Shown here in pieces: positions 43,693 through 52,187 of a stretch of 64,000 bases of DNA (the first letter of the stretch is position 1; every line of letters begins with the position of its first letter). The stretch lies in contig NZ_JABEPP010000002.1 in NCBI RefSeq assembly GCF_013044135.1, positions 496,001-560,000 of the forward strand, read 5' to 3'. The notes under the pieces were generated by a model. It searched no databases, had not been told where the DNA came from, and was given only the letters and a program-made list of their open reading frames with translations. This DNA is from Enterovirga aerilata. Its GTDB lineage: Bacteria > Pseudomonadota > Alphaproteobacteria > Rhizobiales > Beijerinckiaceae. The position numbers and the translations under genes were made by a program.

Positions 43693-45081
43693 GGCGGTCC
43701 CGAAGACCTGCCGCGCCGGAGCCTGACTTTGGTCGACTTCGAAGGGGCACAGGCGGCGTGGCCCGCCATTCAGCCGGTCGATGGCGCGGACGAGCGAATC
43801 CTCCTGCCGCACGGCGTCGCGCACCGCCTCCGGCGACACGCCGAGATGCTCCGCAAGCAGAGCGTTCCGGAAATCGGCGATCCGCTCCCGCACGAGTTCG
43901 CTCCGCGCCTCGATAGCGAGGTCGCATTCCGTGTCGAGCGCCACCGAGCGGTTGTTCAGGTTGGAGGAGCCGACCCGCAGCAGCCGGTTATCGACGATGG
44001 CCACCTTCGCATGGACGAGAACGTCCCTCCCGCCCGTTTTCGAGGGAACGACCGGATAGTAGACCCTGAGCCGGTCGTGGCGATCGGCGCGCCGCAGTCG
44101 GCGCAGCAGGTGGTCGCGGTTGTGGCCCATCACCCAGCGCTCGGCGAGGCCGTGGGAGACGCGCGTCAGCACGACCACGATCTCCGGGCCCGCGGGTCGC
44201 CGGAGTTGCTCCTCGAGGATGTCGCCAAGGAAGTCGGCCGTGAGATACTGCGCCTCGATATAGATGCACCGTTTCGCGGCCTTCAGCGTGTCCACCGTGA
44301 GGACCGCGCCCTCCGCATAGGCCGGCGCCTCACCCCAGCCCGGGGCCGTGCGGGCGATCCCGACGCAGCACTGGCGAAAATGCGGCGCGATCGCATCTGG
44401 CCAGACGTCGTGCTCCGCCTCGACGACCGGCAGATGTTGCCCGGTCGCATACAGCCAGCGGGCGTGCGCGACCTGCACCACAGCCCGGGCCGCCTCGCCG
44501 TCGACCACCATCTGGACGTCGTGGACTGGCGGGAAGGCCTTGCCGTCCGGATCCCTCCGCAGAGGATTTTCCGGATCATGCTCCGGGGTGTCCCAGCGGG
44601 AGACGGTGAGGTCCATGCCGCCCACGAAGGCGAGACGGTCGTCCACCGTGACGATCTTCTGATGATGCGCGGCATAGAGCGGGTGCTCGGTGTCGAGCTT
44701 CAGGTGGATGCGCGGATGGTTCTGCCACTCCGCCCCGACGAGGAGCTCGACTGGCGAGCCCGGCGCATGCAGGACCGCGACGCTCCAGACGAGGATGTGG
44801 ATCTCGAGTTCGGGCTTCGCCTCCACGAGGGCGCGGAGGAAGGGCCCGAGCGGCTGCGCGTCCTGCCCCCTGTCCGGCCTGAGCAGGATGCGGCCGTCGA
44901 AGTCCCAGCCGATGATCACGACGGACCGCTGCGCCCGCAGCAGTGCCTCCTCCAGCCGCCCGAAATAGGCGGCCGCGTCGATCAGGATCGCGGCCCGCTC
45001 GGCCTCGGCGATGCGCCAGCAATTGCGGCCCGGCTGGAGGATGGGCGGTTCGGATCGAGAAGGCGAGATGTGGGTTTCCAT
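43600..45081 (-). CDS. Phospholipase D/cardiolipin synthase-like protein (ClsB-like)
   Basis: 493 residues with two HKD motifs: HHQKIVTVDD (about residue 142) followed by GGMD, and HAKVAIVDNRLLRVGSSNLNNRS (about 357). Both contain His-x-Lys-x4-Asp. There are no N-terminal membrane helices, unlike ClsA, so it fits the ClsB/PLD type. Together with the YbhP- and YbhN-like genes it forms a lipid-related cluster, but here it is on the opposite strand. Reaction could be cardiolipin synthesis or phosphodiester transfer. Confidence 0.88.
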   Translation of the reverse strand: METHISPSRSEPPILQPGRNCWRIAEAERAAILIDAAAYFGRLEEALLRAQRSVVIIGWDFDGRILLRPDRGQDAQPLGPFLRALVEAKPELEIHILVWSVAVLHAPGSPVELLVGAEWQNHPRIHLKLDTEHPLYAAHHQKIVTVDDRLAFVGGMDLTVSRWDTPEHDPENPLRRDPDGKAFPPVHDVQMVVDGEAARAVVQVAHARWLYATGQHLPVVEAEHDVWPDAIAPHFRQCCVGIARTAPGWGEAPAYAEGAVLTVDTLKAAKRCIYIEAQYLTADFLGDILEEQLRRPAGPEIVVVLTRVSHGLAERWVMGHNRDHLLRRLRRADRHDRLRVYYPVVPSKTGGRDVLVHAKVAIVDNRLLRVGSSNLNNRSVALDTECDLAIEARSELVRERIADFRNALLAEHLGVSPEAVRDAVRQEDSLVRAIDRLNGGPRRLCPFEVDQSQAPARQVFGTALFDPKRPFRLLQPVVRLLSSLRAPAIRRRA

Positions 45082-45226
45082 GATCTCCGCGCCGGCATCG
45101 GCCCGAGCTTGACTATTCGTCGCCAGAACAAGCGGCGAGCGGCGCGACCGTTCCCGAGCACCGCGGGAACCATGGCTGAAGCGCAGAGGCGTAACGAAGG
45201 CGGCCCCACGCCGCAGTAGGCGCGGC

Positions 45227-47047
45227 TCAGAACGGCAGGAGCAGCGGGACGAGAACGACGCTGACGATCATGGTCATGAGCGCGAGCGGCACCCCGATGC
45301 GCACGAAATCCCCGAAACGATAGTTCCCAGGGCCGAGGACCAGCGTGTTCACGGGAGACGAAACCGGGGTCATGAAGGCCGTCGAGGCCGCGAGCGCGAC
45401 CGTCATCGCGAAGGGCTGCGGCGAGAGGTCGAGATCGGCCGCAATGGCGAGGGCGACGGGCGCCATCAGCACCGCCGTCGCCGTGTTCGAGATGAAGAGC
45501 CCGAGCCCTGCCGTCGCGGCGAAGAGCGCAGCAAGGAGCAGCCGCGGATCGGAGCCACCGACCACGTCCAGCAGCGCCCGAGCGGCCATCTCCACCCCGC
45601 CGGTGCGCTGCAGGGCCAGCGAGAACGGCAGCATTCCCACGATCAGGATCAGGCTCTGCCAGTGAATGGACCGGTACGCCCCGGCCATGTCAATGCAGCG
45701 GAACAGGCCGAGGAGGAGGCACCCGAGAAGGGCTGCCTGGACGTTCGGCACCACGCCCCAGACCATCAGGATGACGACAAGCGCCAGAACGGCAAGGGCC
45801 AGCGGAGCCCGGTGACGGTCGGGCAGCGCCTCCTCCGCTTCCGCCGGGAGATCCAGCAGCAGGAGATCGCTGCGCTCGGCCTGGATGCGCCGGATGGCCT
45901 TCCAGCGACCGACAACAAGCAACGTGTCGCCGGCCCGAATCGGCTCGCTCAGGGGAGCAGTGGTGACGGGCCGCGGTCCATGCTTCATCCCGATCACGGC
46001 AAGGTCGTAGGTCGTCCTGAACCGCGCCTCGACCACCGTCTTGCCAATCAGGCGGGAGGTGGGCGGAACGACAAGCTGCGCCATTCCGATCTCCTGTGCC
46101 ACGTCGGTGAACCATTCCCCGGAGACCGGAAGCTCCTCCAGGGCGTGGGTCCGTGCGAAATCGCGGAGGTCGAGACTTCCCTTGCGGAGGTCCAGGAGGA
46201 GGACATCGCCTTCGGCGAGAACGGTATCGGCTTGCGGCTGGATGAGCTTGCGCCGGAAGCGGGTGTCACGCTCGATCGCGATGATGTTGATGCCCGCGCT
46301 TGCGCGGAGATCAAGCGCATCGAGACGGGTTCCGGCCAGCGGCGACCCGGCCTTTACGCGCAGGCGCCGCTCGCGGCCCGCCAGGCTGTACTCCTCCACC
46401 CAGTTCCGCAGCGCGACACACGCGGGGATGTCGGCTGCCCCGCCCGGGGCCAGAAAGCGGCGTGCAAACAGCATGTAGAGGATGGCAAGGATCAGGATCG
46501 GCATGCCGAAAGGCGTGAAGCTGAAGAAGCCGAAGCCCGGATAGCCCTGACGCGTCAGCTCCGCGTGGACGACGAGATTCGGGGGCGTGGCCACGAGGGT
46601 CATCATGCCGCTCACCAGCGCCGCAACCGACAAGGGCATCATCAGACGTCCCGGTGGAATGCGGGCGGTGCGTGCGATCCGCAGCACGATCGGGATGAAG
46701 ATCGCGACCACGCCGGTCGAGGACATGAACGAGCCGATCCCGGCGGCGGCGGCCATCAGAAGCGCGACGAGCCGTCCTTCGCTGGCCCGTGCCCGGACGG
46801 TCAGCCAGTCGCCGAGCCGCTGCGTGACTCCCGTCCGCACGAGCGCCTCGCCGACGACGAACAAGGCCGCGATCAGAACCACGTTCGGGTCCCCGAAACC
46901 GGCCAGCGCCTCGCTCATCGTGAGCACGCCGGTGAGCGGGAGCGCCGTCATCACGATGAGCCCGACCACATCCATGCGCGGGCGGTTCAGCGCGAACATG
47001 ATGACGGCCGCGCCGAGCAGCAGCAGGACTTGCGCGAGCTGCGACAT
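45227..47047 (-). CDS. SLC13/DASS-type permease with two RCK_C (TrkA-C) domains
   Basis: 606 residues. An N-terminal membrane block (about 1-200) with GFGDPNVVLIAALFVVGEAL and SSTGVVAIFIPIV is followed by two cytoplasmic RCK_C domains (about 215-390: RLRVKAGSPLAGTRL, VLAEGDVLLLDL; then IGKTVVEARFRTTYDL, IRAGDTLLVVG) and a second membrane block with FISNTATAVLMAPVALAIA and TPVSSPVNTLVLGPGNY. This arrangement is typical of SLC13-like transporters for sulfate or dicarboxylates. ATG preferred over a TTG one codon upstream. Confidence 0.9.
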   Translation of the reverse strand: MSQLAQVLLLLGAAVIMFALNRPRMDVVGLIVMTALPLTGVLTMSEALAGFGDPNVVLIAALFVVGEALVRTGVTQRLGDWLTVRARASEGRLVALLMAAAAGIGSFMSSTGVVAIFIPIVLRIARTARIPPGRLMMPLSVAALVSGMMTLVATPPNLVVHAELTRQGYPGFGFFSFTPFGMPILILAILYMLFARRFLAPGGAADIPACVALRNWVEEYSLAGRERRLRVKAGSPLAGTRLDALDLRASAGINIIAIERDTRFRRKLIQPQADTVLAEGDVLLLDLRKGSLDLRDFARTHALEELPVSGEWFTDVAQEIGMAQLVVPPTSRLIGKTVVEARFRTTYDLAVIGMKHGPRPVTTAPLSEPIRAGDTLLVVGRWKAIRRIQAERSDLLLLDLPAEAEEALPDRHRAPLALAVLALVVILMVWGVVPNVQAALLGCLLLGLFRCIDMAGAYRSIHWQSLILIVGMLPFSLALQRTGGVEMAARALLDVVGGSDPRLLLAALFAATAGLGLFISNTATAVLMAPVALAIAADLDLSPQPFAMTVALAASTAFMTPVSSPVNTLVLGPGNYRFGDFVRIGVPLALMTMIVSVVLVPLLLPF

Positions 47048-47479
47048 CAATCACGCACTCCCGCAGGATGCCGCGTAGGAGCGGGCGTTCGGACCGGCAC
47101 GGCTCATCGCGGCGGGAAAGGTGGGAAACCCGATTTCAAGATGTCTGCTCGCCTACCGCAGCGCCGGCTCAGGCTCTACCAGCATCCGCGCGTGGCGCGG
47201 CATTCGATCTTGTGGCGTGCGGCGGGATGCCGATCGGCGTCGGCGGGTTCTCGGCGACGTTGCATGCAGCGCGAGGCTGAACGTCTCCAAGCCGAATCGA
47301 GGCAAGCTTCGGGCTGGTAGCGATCTGCACGTCTAAGCATGGTCCGGAGCCGGCCCCGAGCGTCGTGATGAAGCGGACGGCGTAGAGCCCTCCGCGCGGA
47401 TCGGCCGCCACGGCTCCGAGATGAGCGTACTGCTTTGAGGATGCGGGCGGGCGACTTCGGCCGAAATCTCCCGTGCGTG
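47048..47479. other. Intergenic stretch with no supported gene
   Basis: 432 bases between the permease start and the 3' end of tRNA-Ser. Open frames exist on both strands because of high GC, but none has a ribosome binding site plus a recognisable protein. The base composition appears slightly less GC-rich at 47.25-47.4 kb. It should hold the permease promoter. I saw no repeat of the tRNA 3' end that would mark an integrated element. Confidence 0.5.
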
Positions 47480-47572
47480 TGGCGGAGACGGAGGGATTCG
47501 AACCCTCGATACGGCTTTTGGCCGTATAACGGTTTAGCAAACCGCCGCCTTCAGCCTCTCGGCCACGTCTCC
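47480..47572 (-). tRNA. tRNA-Ser (anticodon GCT)
   Basis: Class II tRNA on the minus strand with a long variable arm (TACGGC...GCCGTA), acceptor GGAGACG/CGTCTCC, anticodon loop TTGCTAA giving GCT, T arm with TTCGAAT, discriminator G and an encoded CCA. Reads AGC/AGU serine codons. Confidence 0.97.
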
Positions 47573-48090
47573 GTCGGGCGGCGTTCCTCGCATGCCGGCC
47601 GCCCTCGCGTCAACGAAGGCGGCCGGCCGCCTTCGCCCTCTCGCGACTTCTCCGGCGCTCAGGTCCGCCGCAGCCCCATTCCGGCGCGATGGGCATCGCA
47701 ACCGCGGCCCGCTCCGCACTCCGCAGCCACCGCGTTCTGCGCAGCATGGGCCAGAGGACGAACAGGGCAGGAAGGGCCGCTACGCCCCTTGGGCATTCGC
47801 ACCCGCGCGTGGCGGGCAGCAGCGACTGTAGCCATGTATCCTCAGCGTTTCCGGGCCTTGTTGTCTCTCCCAGGCACACCCGCGGTTTAGGCATGCCGGT
47901 CGGGGCTTTTGCGCCCCGAATGTCCTGGGATGTCGGCGCGGAGCATCTCGCGTGGCCCGCACCTAACGGGCTACGTAGGCGTCACTCGGACGAGGTTCTC
48001 GAAGCCCCTCCTCTGTCATGGTCTGGTATTTGGCATACCCCATTCCGGGAACGTCGAGCCTGTTCGAAGGCTTCGGACCTGCAGGTCGAA
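47573..48090. other. Intergenic stretch with no supported gene
   Basis: 518 bases between the 5' end of tRNA-Ser and the end of the glycosyltransferase gene. Overlapping open frames occur on both strands but none shows a family motif, signal sequence or good ribosome binding site. The part at 47.95-48.08 kb is visibly less GC-rich than its surroundings. It may contain the tRNA promoter and remnants of a decayed gene; nothing definite can be named. Confidence 0.45.
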
Positions 48091-48882
48091 TCAGTCGGAC
48101 AGCCTGCGGCGAGCGAGTCGGCGCCGCTCGTAGTACTTTGCGAGGCGAAGGTGCCGGGAGATTGCGTAGTTAGTCGCGGTGAGAAAGCCGTAAGTGCCGC
48201 GGACGAAGTGACGGCGCCCGAGATAGGCCTTGAGGAAAGCAGCGGGGAATTCGACGAAGATCCGCCAGGTCGGAATCGTCACGCCGCGCGCGTGCAGGTC
48301 GGCGGCCTGCTGGTCGGAATAGCGGTTAAGCTTGTCGAGCTGGTCGCCCAGAGAGCGCACCGAGAAGTGGTGCAGCTTGTGATGGAGTCGCCCGATCGTC
48401 GCCTCCGGCGCAAGCTCCACCCGGTCATGCACCGTCGAGGCAGCGTAGCGGCCGCGACTGCGGCGATAGAGCCGCACGGGCCAGAGCGTGTAGGCGAGCG
48501 GGTGCGGCCTCGTCTCGCCCGGAAAGATTTCCGGGATCCCGATCCGGTAGGCGTCCCGGTCAGGTCCGCCCGGCCTTGCGAAGAGCGCCCGGATCTCGGC
48601 CCTCAGCTCGGGCGGGGCAACCTCGTCGGCATCGAGGTTGAGCAGCCAGTCGTGTCGGCATTGCTCTTCGGCGAAGCGCTTCTGCGGCCCGTAGCCGGGC
48701 CAGTCGTTGTGGATGACGCGCGCGCCGAGCGAACGCGCGATCGCCACTGTTCCGTCCGTCGAGCCCGAATCGACCACCACGAGATCGTCCGTGAGATCAC
48801 GGACAGCCCGCAGCGTGTCCCCGATCCGGTCCGCCTCGTTCCGGGCGATGACGAAGACCGACAGCGGCAGGCCGCCGCTCAC
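48091..48882 (-). CDS. Family 2 glycosyltransferase (WaaE/KdtX-like)
   Basis: 263 residues. A GT-A fold with LSVFVIARNEADRIGDTLRAV, VVDSGSTDGTVAIARSLGA and the metal-binding NLDADE (DxD-like) is followed by RLYRRSRGRYAASTVHDRV and a C-terminal helical region. This pattern matches lipopolysaccharide-core beta-glycosyltransferases of the WaaE/KdtX group. Start assigned to GTG (VSGGLPLSVF) behind a GGAGG; the longer frame upstream overlaps the preceding gene. It follows the BKACE gene by 34 bases but has no obvious metabolic link to it. Confidence 0.85.
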   Translation of the reverse strand: MSGGLPLSVFVIARNEADRIGDTLRAVRDLTDDLVVVDSGSTDGTVAIARSLGARVIHNDWPGYGPQKRFAEEQCRHDWLLNLDADEVAPPELRAEIRALFARPGGPDRDAYRIGIPEIFPGETRPHPLAYTLWPVRLYRRSRGRYAASTVHDRVELAPEATIGRLHHKLHHFSVRSLGDQLDKLNRYSDQQAADLHARGVTIPTWRIFVEFPAAFLKAYLGRRHFVRGTYGFLTATNYAISRHLRLAKYYERRRLARRRLSD

Positions 48883-48916
48883 GCCCTCGACCTCCGTGAT
48901 GCTCTGAGCGGAGCGG

Positions 48917-49765
48917 TCAGGCCGCGCGCGCCGCCTCGGCGGGGCGGAGCCCCAGGATCCGCCGTGCCTCCTCCGGCGTGGCGACCCGGCGGCCGTGCCG
49001 GCGCACGGCGTCGGCAGCGATGCCCACGAGCTCGGCATTGCTCGCCGCAAGCCGCTCCTTGCTGACCCGGACATTGTCCTCGAGCCCGGTGCGGACCGCG
49101 TCGGCGCCGCGCGCCAGCGCCCAGTCCATCACGACCGACTGGTTGCGGCCGATCCCGGCAGCCGTCCAGGTCGCATGCGGCAGGATGCGCCTGGTCTCGC
49201 CGAGCAGGATGTCGAGGAGGTGCTCCTCCGCAGGCATCGCGTTCTTCACCCCCATGACGAACTGGACATGGGGGCGGTCGTTCATCAGTCCGGCATCGAC
49301 CAGCCGCCGCGCGGCATGGATGTGGGAGAGGTCGAATATCTCGATCTCGGGCAGGATGCCGTTGTCCCGCATCCTGGTCGCGAGGTCCTCCACCAGGGTC
49401 GGGTGGTTCTCATAGATGATGGTCGGGAAGTTGACCGATCCGGTGGAGAGCGAGGCCATGTCGGGCTTCAGGTAGAGCGACGAGCCGCGCGCGGCCTGGT
49501 CCCGCCCGCGCCCGCCGGTCGAGAACTGGATGATCATCCCCGGGCAATGCTTGAGAACCCCTTCCTGCACGGCCTGGAAGCGCGCCGGATCGGAGGATGG
49601 CGTCTCGTCATCGTTCCGGACGTGGATATGCACGAGCGTCGCCCCGGCCTCGTAGGCCTGGTGGGTGGATTCGATCTGCTCGGCCGGCGTGGTCGGGACG
49701 GCCGGGTTGTCCTTCTTGCGCGGCACCGAGCCGGTGATCGCGACCGCGATGACGACGGGGTTCAT
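48917..49765 (-). CDS. Beta-keto acid cleavage enzyme (BKACE, DUF849)
   Basis: 282 residues. The Zn-dependent TIM barrel shows the start VVIAVAITGSVPRKKDNP, the metal pair in LVHIHVRND, the QFSTGGRGR and ASLSTGSVNFP strands and the late RTGLEDNVRVSK. BKACE enzymes condense a beta-keto acid with acetyl-CoA, giving acetoacetate and a CoA ester; 3-keto-5-aminohexanoate is only the founding substrate. Its place 32 bases after pcaG, with an AGGAG site, suggests beta-ketoadipate or a related ring-cleavage product as substrate; that is inference. Confidence 0.88.
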   Translation of the reverse strand: MNPVVIAVAITGSVPRKKDNPAVPTTPAEQIESTHQAYEAGATLVHIHVRNDDETPSSDPARFQAVQEGVLKHCPGMIIQFSTGGRGRDQAARGSSLYLKPDMASLSTGSVNFPTIIYENHPTLVEDLATRMRDNGILPEIEIFDLSHIHAARRLVDAGLMNDRPHVQFVMGVKNAMPAEEHLLDILLGETRRILPHATWTAAGIGRNQSVVMDWALARGADAVRTGLEDNVRVSKERLAASNAELVGIAADAVRRHGRRVATPEEARRILGLRPAEAARAA

Positions 49766-49797
49766 GGCTATCTCCTGGAATGGATGCCTGGGCGCGC

Positions 49798-50421
49798 TCA
49801 CGCCTCGAAGAAGACGGTCTCGTCCTCGCCCTGGAGGCGGATGTTGAAGGTGTAGACCGTATCGTCCCCCCGGCTGCGGCGGGCCGCGATGAGCGTGTGC
49901 CGCCGCTCCTTGGGGACGAGAGCGAGAATGGGATCGGTCGCGTTGGCGGGCTCGCCCTGGAAATAGATGCGGGTAAAGAGCCGCTTCAGGAGGCCGCGCG
50001 CGAAGACCCCGACATTGATGTGCGGCGCCTGCGTCGTCCCGTCCGGCCCCGGCACCTGGCCCGGCTTGACGGTGCGGAAGGCGAAGAAGCCGTTCGAGTC
50101 GACGTCGCTGCGGCCGAAGCCCTTGAAGGCCGTGTTCGCCCCATGCTGCGGAGCCGCCCCGGCGTAGCGGCCGTCCCCGTCCGCCTGCCAGATCTCCAGC
50201 ATGGCATCGATGATCGGCTCGCCGTCTCCGTCGATGACGTAGCCCTCGATCCGGATCGGATGCCCGACCGCGTCGGGCGTCACGATGTCCTTGGAGAAGA
50301 TCTCCCGCGTCCCGTATTCGTGCGGTGTCAGCACATAGGCGAAGAACGGCCCGACGGTCTGGGACGGCGTGACGCCGTCCGGGTTCCCTGGCTGGACGCC
50401 GTAGCGGCGCGCCTCAGTCAT
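49798..50421 (-). CDS. pcaG: Protocatechuate 3,4-dioxygenase alpha subunit
   Basis: 207 residues, the non-metal subunit of the intradiol dioxygenase that cleaves protocatechuate to beta-carboxymuconate. Typical parts are the start QPGNPDGVTPSQTVGPFFAYVLTP, IRIEGYVIDGDGEPIIDAMLEIWQADGDGRY, RSDVDSNGFFAFRTVKPG, PHINVGVFARGLLKRLFTRIYF and the C-terminal VYTFNIRLQGEDETVFFE. The ATG overlaps the end of pcaH by eight bases. Second gene of the pcaH-pcaG-BKACE run. Confidence 0.95.
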   Translation of the reverse strand: MTEARRYGVQPGNPDGVTPSQTVGPFFAYVLTPHEYGTREIFSKDIVTPDAVGHPIRIEGYVIDGDGEPIIDAMLEIWQADGDGRYAGAAPQHGANTAFKGFGRSDVDSNGFFAFRTVKPGQVPGPDGTTQAPHINVGVFARGLLKRLFTRIYFQGEPANATDPILALVPKERRHTLIAARRSRGDDTVYTFNIRLQGEDETVFFEA

Positions 50422-51127
50422 CGTGCGGATCCTCGAGCGGGGTCGCGTTCCGCCCGCGCAGGACGAAGTCGAACTGGTAGCCGAGCGCCCATTCGGGCTC
50501 CGTGGTCTCGATGTCGAAGCGGGCGATCAGGCGGTTCCGCGCGCGCTCGTCCGCGATCGAGTTGAAGATTGGGTCGAACGGGAAGAGCGGATCGCCCGGG
50601 AAGTACATCTGGGTCACGAGCCGCGTCAGGAAACTGGGCCCGAAAAGCGAGAAGTGGATATGGGCCGGCCGCCAGGCATTCGGATGGTTGCGCCAGGGAT
50701 AGGCGCCGGGCTTGATGCTGGTGAAGCGGTAGCGGCCTTCCGAATCCGTCACCACCCGCCCCGCTCCGGTGAAGTTCGGATCGAGCGGCGCAGGATGCTG
50801 GTCCCGCACATGGATGTAGCGCCCCGCCGCGTTGGCCTGCCAGAGCTCGATCAGCGTATTCGGGACCGGCCGCCCGTCCTCGTCGAGCACGCGGCCGGTC
50901 ACGACGATGCGCTCGCCGAGGGGCTCGCCGAGATGCTGACGCGTCAGGTCGTTATCCCCCTCCTGCACGGTCTCGTGGCCGTAGACGGGACCGGTCAGTT
51001 CCGAGAGCGTGTGCGGGATGATGACGAGGGGCTTGGAGGGCGAGCGCTTCCTCGTGGAGGCGTAGTCCGCATGCAGATAGGGGGGATCGCCCGACAGGCT
51101 CTCCCTCGGATAGATCGTCCGGCTCAA
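50414..51127 (-). CDS. pcaH: Protocatechuate 3,4-dioxygenase beta subunit
   Basis: 237 residues, the iron-carrying subunit. The ligands are visible: Tyr in GRYIHVRDQ, Tyr in SIKPGAYPWRN, and two His in WRPAHIHFSLFG. RVLDEDGRPVPNTLIELWQANAAG is the family core. The start is TTG (LSRTIYPRES): an excellent GGGAGG lies five bases upstream and the length then equals the usual 238-240; a GTG 23 codons earlier would add an atypical extension. First gene of the operon; no regulator (pcaQ/pcaR) or pcaBCD genes are in the window. Confidence 0.94.
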   Translation of the reverse strand: MSRTIYPRESLSGDPPYLHADYASTRKRSPSKPLVIIPHTLSELTGPVYGHETVQEGDNDLTRQHLGEPLGERIVVTGRVLDEDGRPVPNTLIELWQANAAGRYIHVRDQHPAPLDPNFTGAGRVVTDSEGRYRFTSIKPGAYPWRNHPNAWRPAHIHFSLFGPSFLTRLVTQMYFPGDPLFPFDPIFNSIADERARNRLIARFDIETTEPEWALGYQFDFVLRGRNATPLEDPHDD

Positions 51128-51243
51128 CCCCGCCTCCCTGGTCCCGCGTTCGAGGCTGCTTTCGCCCCTTACAGAGGCGGACGCAAGCCTCGTCACCGAG
51201 GGGCTCAGGCAATCGTAGCGAAACGAGCGAGGTCAGGAAGAGA

Positions 51244-51319
51244 TGGTGCCCAGGGGCGGAATCGAACCACCGACACTGCGATTTTCAGTCGCATGCTCTA
51301 CCAACTGAGCTACCTGGGC
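51244..51319 (-). tRNA. tRNA-Phe (anticodon GAA)
   Basis: Cloverleaf on the minus strand: acceptor GCCCAGG/CCTGGGC, anticodon loop CTGAAAA giving GAA, T loop with TTCGATT, discriminator A and encoded CCA. It sits between the pca operon and yacG. Confidence 0.97.
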
Positions 51320-51356
51320 GTCCGGCCCCGGCGCGCGTCCGAAGCGGAGGCCGGGC

Positions 51357-51569
51357 TTATAGGCGGCCTCGCTCGCTCTGTCCAGCGAGGTCATCGGCCT
51401 CGTTCGCGGCAGCTTGCTCCTCGTCCTCGGCCACCGGGATCACATAGGCATCGCTGAGCCAGCGCTGCAGGTCCGCATCGGCACAGCGGGCCGAGCAGAA
51501 GGGGCGGAAGCGCGGCGAGCGCGGCGCGCCGCAGATCGGGCAGGCTGGTTCGGTCCTGGGCTTCGTCAA
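51357..51569 (-). CDS. yacG: DNA gyrase inhibitor YacG (zinc protein)
   Basis: 70 residues. The zinc site is CPICG (two Cys) and FCSARC (two Cys), followed by the family signature [16 protein letters not shown] and an acidic tail. YacG binds GyrB and inhibits gyrase in E. coli. No ATG is in a suitable place; a TTG ([14 protein letters not shown]) with GAAGGA upstream gives the expected length. Usually found close to maf; here an oppositely oriented lipoprotein gene lies between them. Confidence 0.9.
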   Translation of the reverse strand: MTKPRTEPACPICGAPRSPRFRPFCSARCADADLQRWLSDAYVIPVAEDEEQAAANEADDLAGQSERGRL

Positions 51570-51737
51570 GGCGAGGTTGTCCTTCGGATGGTCCCGCTGA
51601 CCCGGTCTCTTCCGACCGGATGCACCAGAGGCGGCGGACGGGCCGAAAGCCCCGCCTACTCTCTCCGGTCCCCTCCGATATCTAGGCATGGGGCGGCCGA
51701 TCCCGCTAGGTTCGCGCCGCGGCAATCCGGGCGGTCC

Positions 51738-52169
51738 ATGATCGATGCTCTGAAGCGAACGGCTTTTCTCCTTGCGATCGTCCTGCCGCTCGCGGGCTGC
51801 AGCAGCGAGTTCTCGCTCAACTGCACGACGCCGACGGGGCGATACCTTCTGATGGTGCGACCGTCTCTGCCCTACCTGCCGTTCCCGCCGCCGAGCGTGA
51901 AGTGGATCACGACCGCCAACATCTACGACCTGCGGGTGCTCCGATCGGACGATTACCAGGTCCTCGGCGAGCTCACGACGCGCATTGCCGGCTGGCCCAA
52001 GGAAGCCGAGCGCCAGAGCTTCGTCGTGAACCGGATCACGAGCGAGTTCGAGACCACGATCCTGCGCGGCAAGACGGCCGAGGAACGCGCGGCCGGCGAG
52101 GCCGGGGACGACGTCGTTCTGGAGAAGGTCGTCGGAACCTGCCAGCGGACCTGGCCGCAGCGGCTCTGA
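51738..52169 (+). CDS. Hypothetical lipoprotein
   Basis: 143 residues with a lipoprotein signal ending in Leu-Ala-Gly-Cys (Cys20; [14 protein letters not shown]). The mature part contains a [10 protein letters not shown] stretch, a Pro-rich LPYLPFPPP segment, a beta-rich core ([25 protein letters not shown]) and a C-terminal Cys. No family is recognised. It reads through the gap between maf and yacG on the opposite strand and is convergent with maf. Confidence 0.72.
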   Translation: MIDALKRTAFLLAIVLPLAGCSSEFSLNCTTPTGRYLLMVRPSLPYLPFPPPSVKWITTANIYDLRVLRSDDYQVLGELTTRIAGWPKEAERQSFVVNRITSEFETTILRGKTAEERAAGEAGDDVVLEKVVGTCQRTWPQRL

Positions 52170-52187
52170 GCGCTGCGCGGCCGCGGC

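Noticed and set aside
47169-47540. 123-residue minus-strand frame covering tRNA-Ser and the gap beyond
   Set aside because: Its first part is simply the translated tRNA, there is no ribosome binding site and no recognisable domain.
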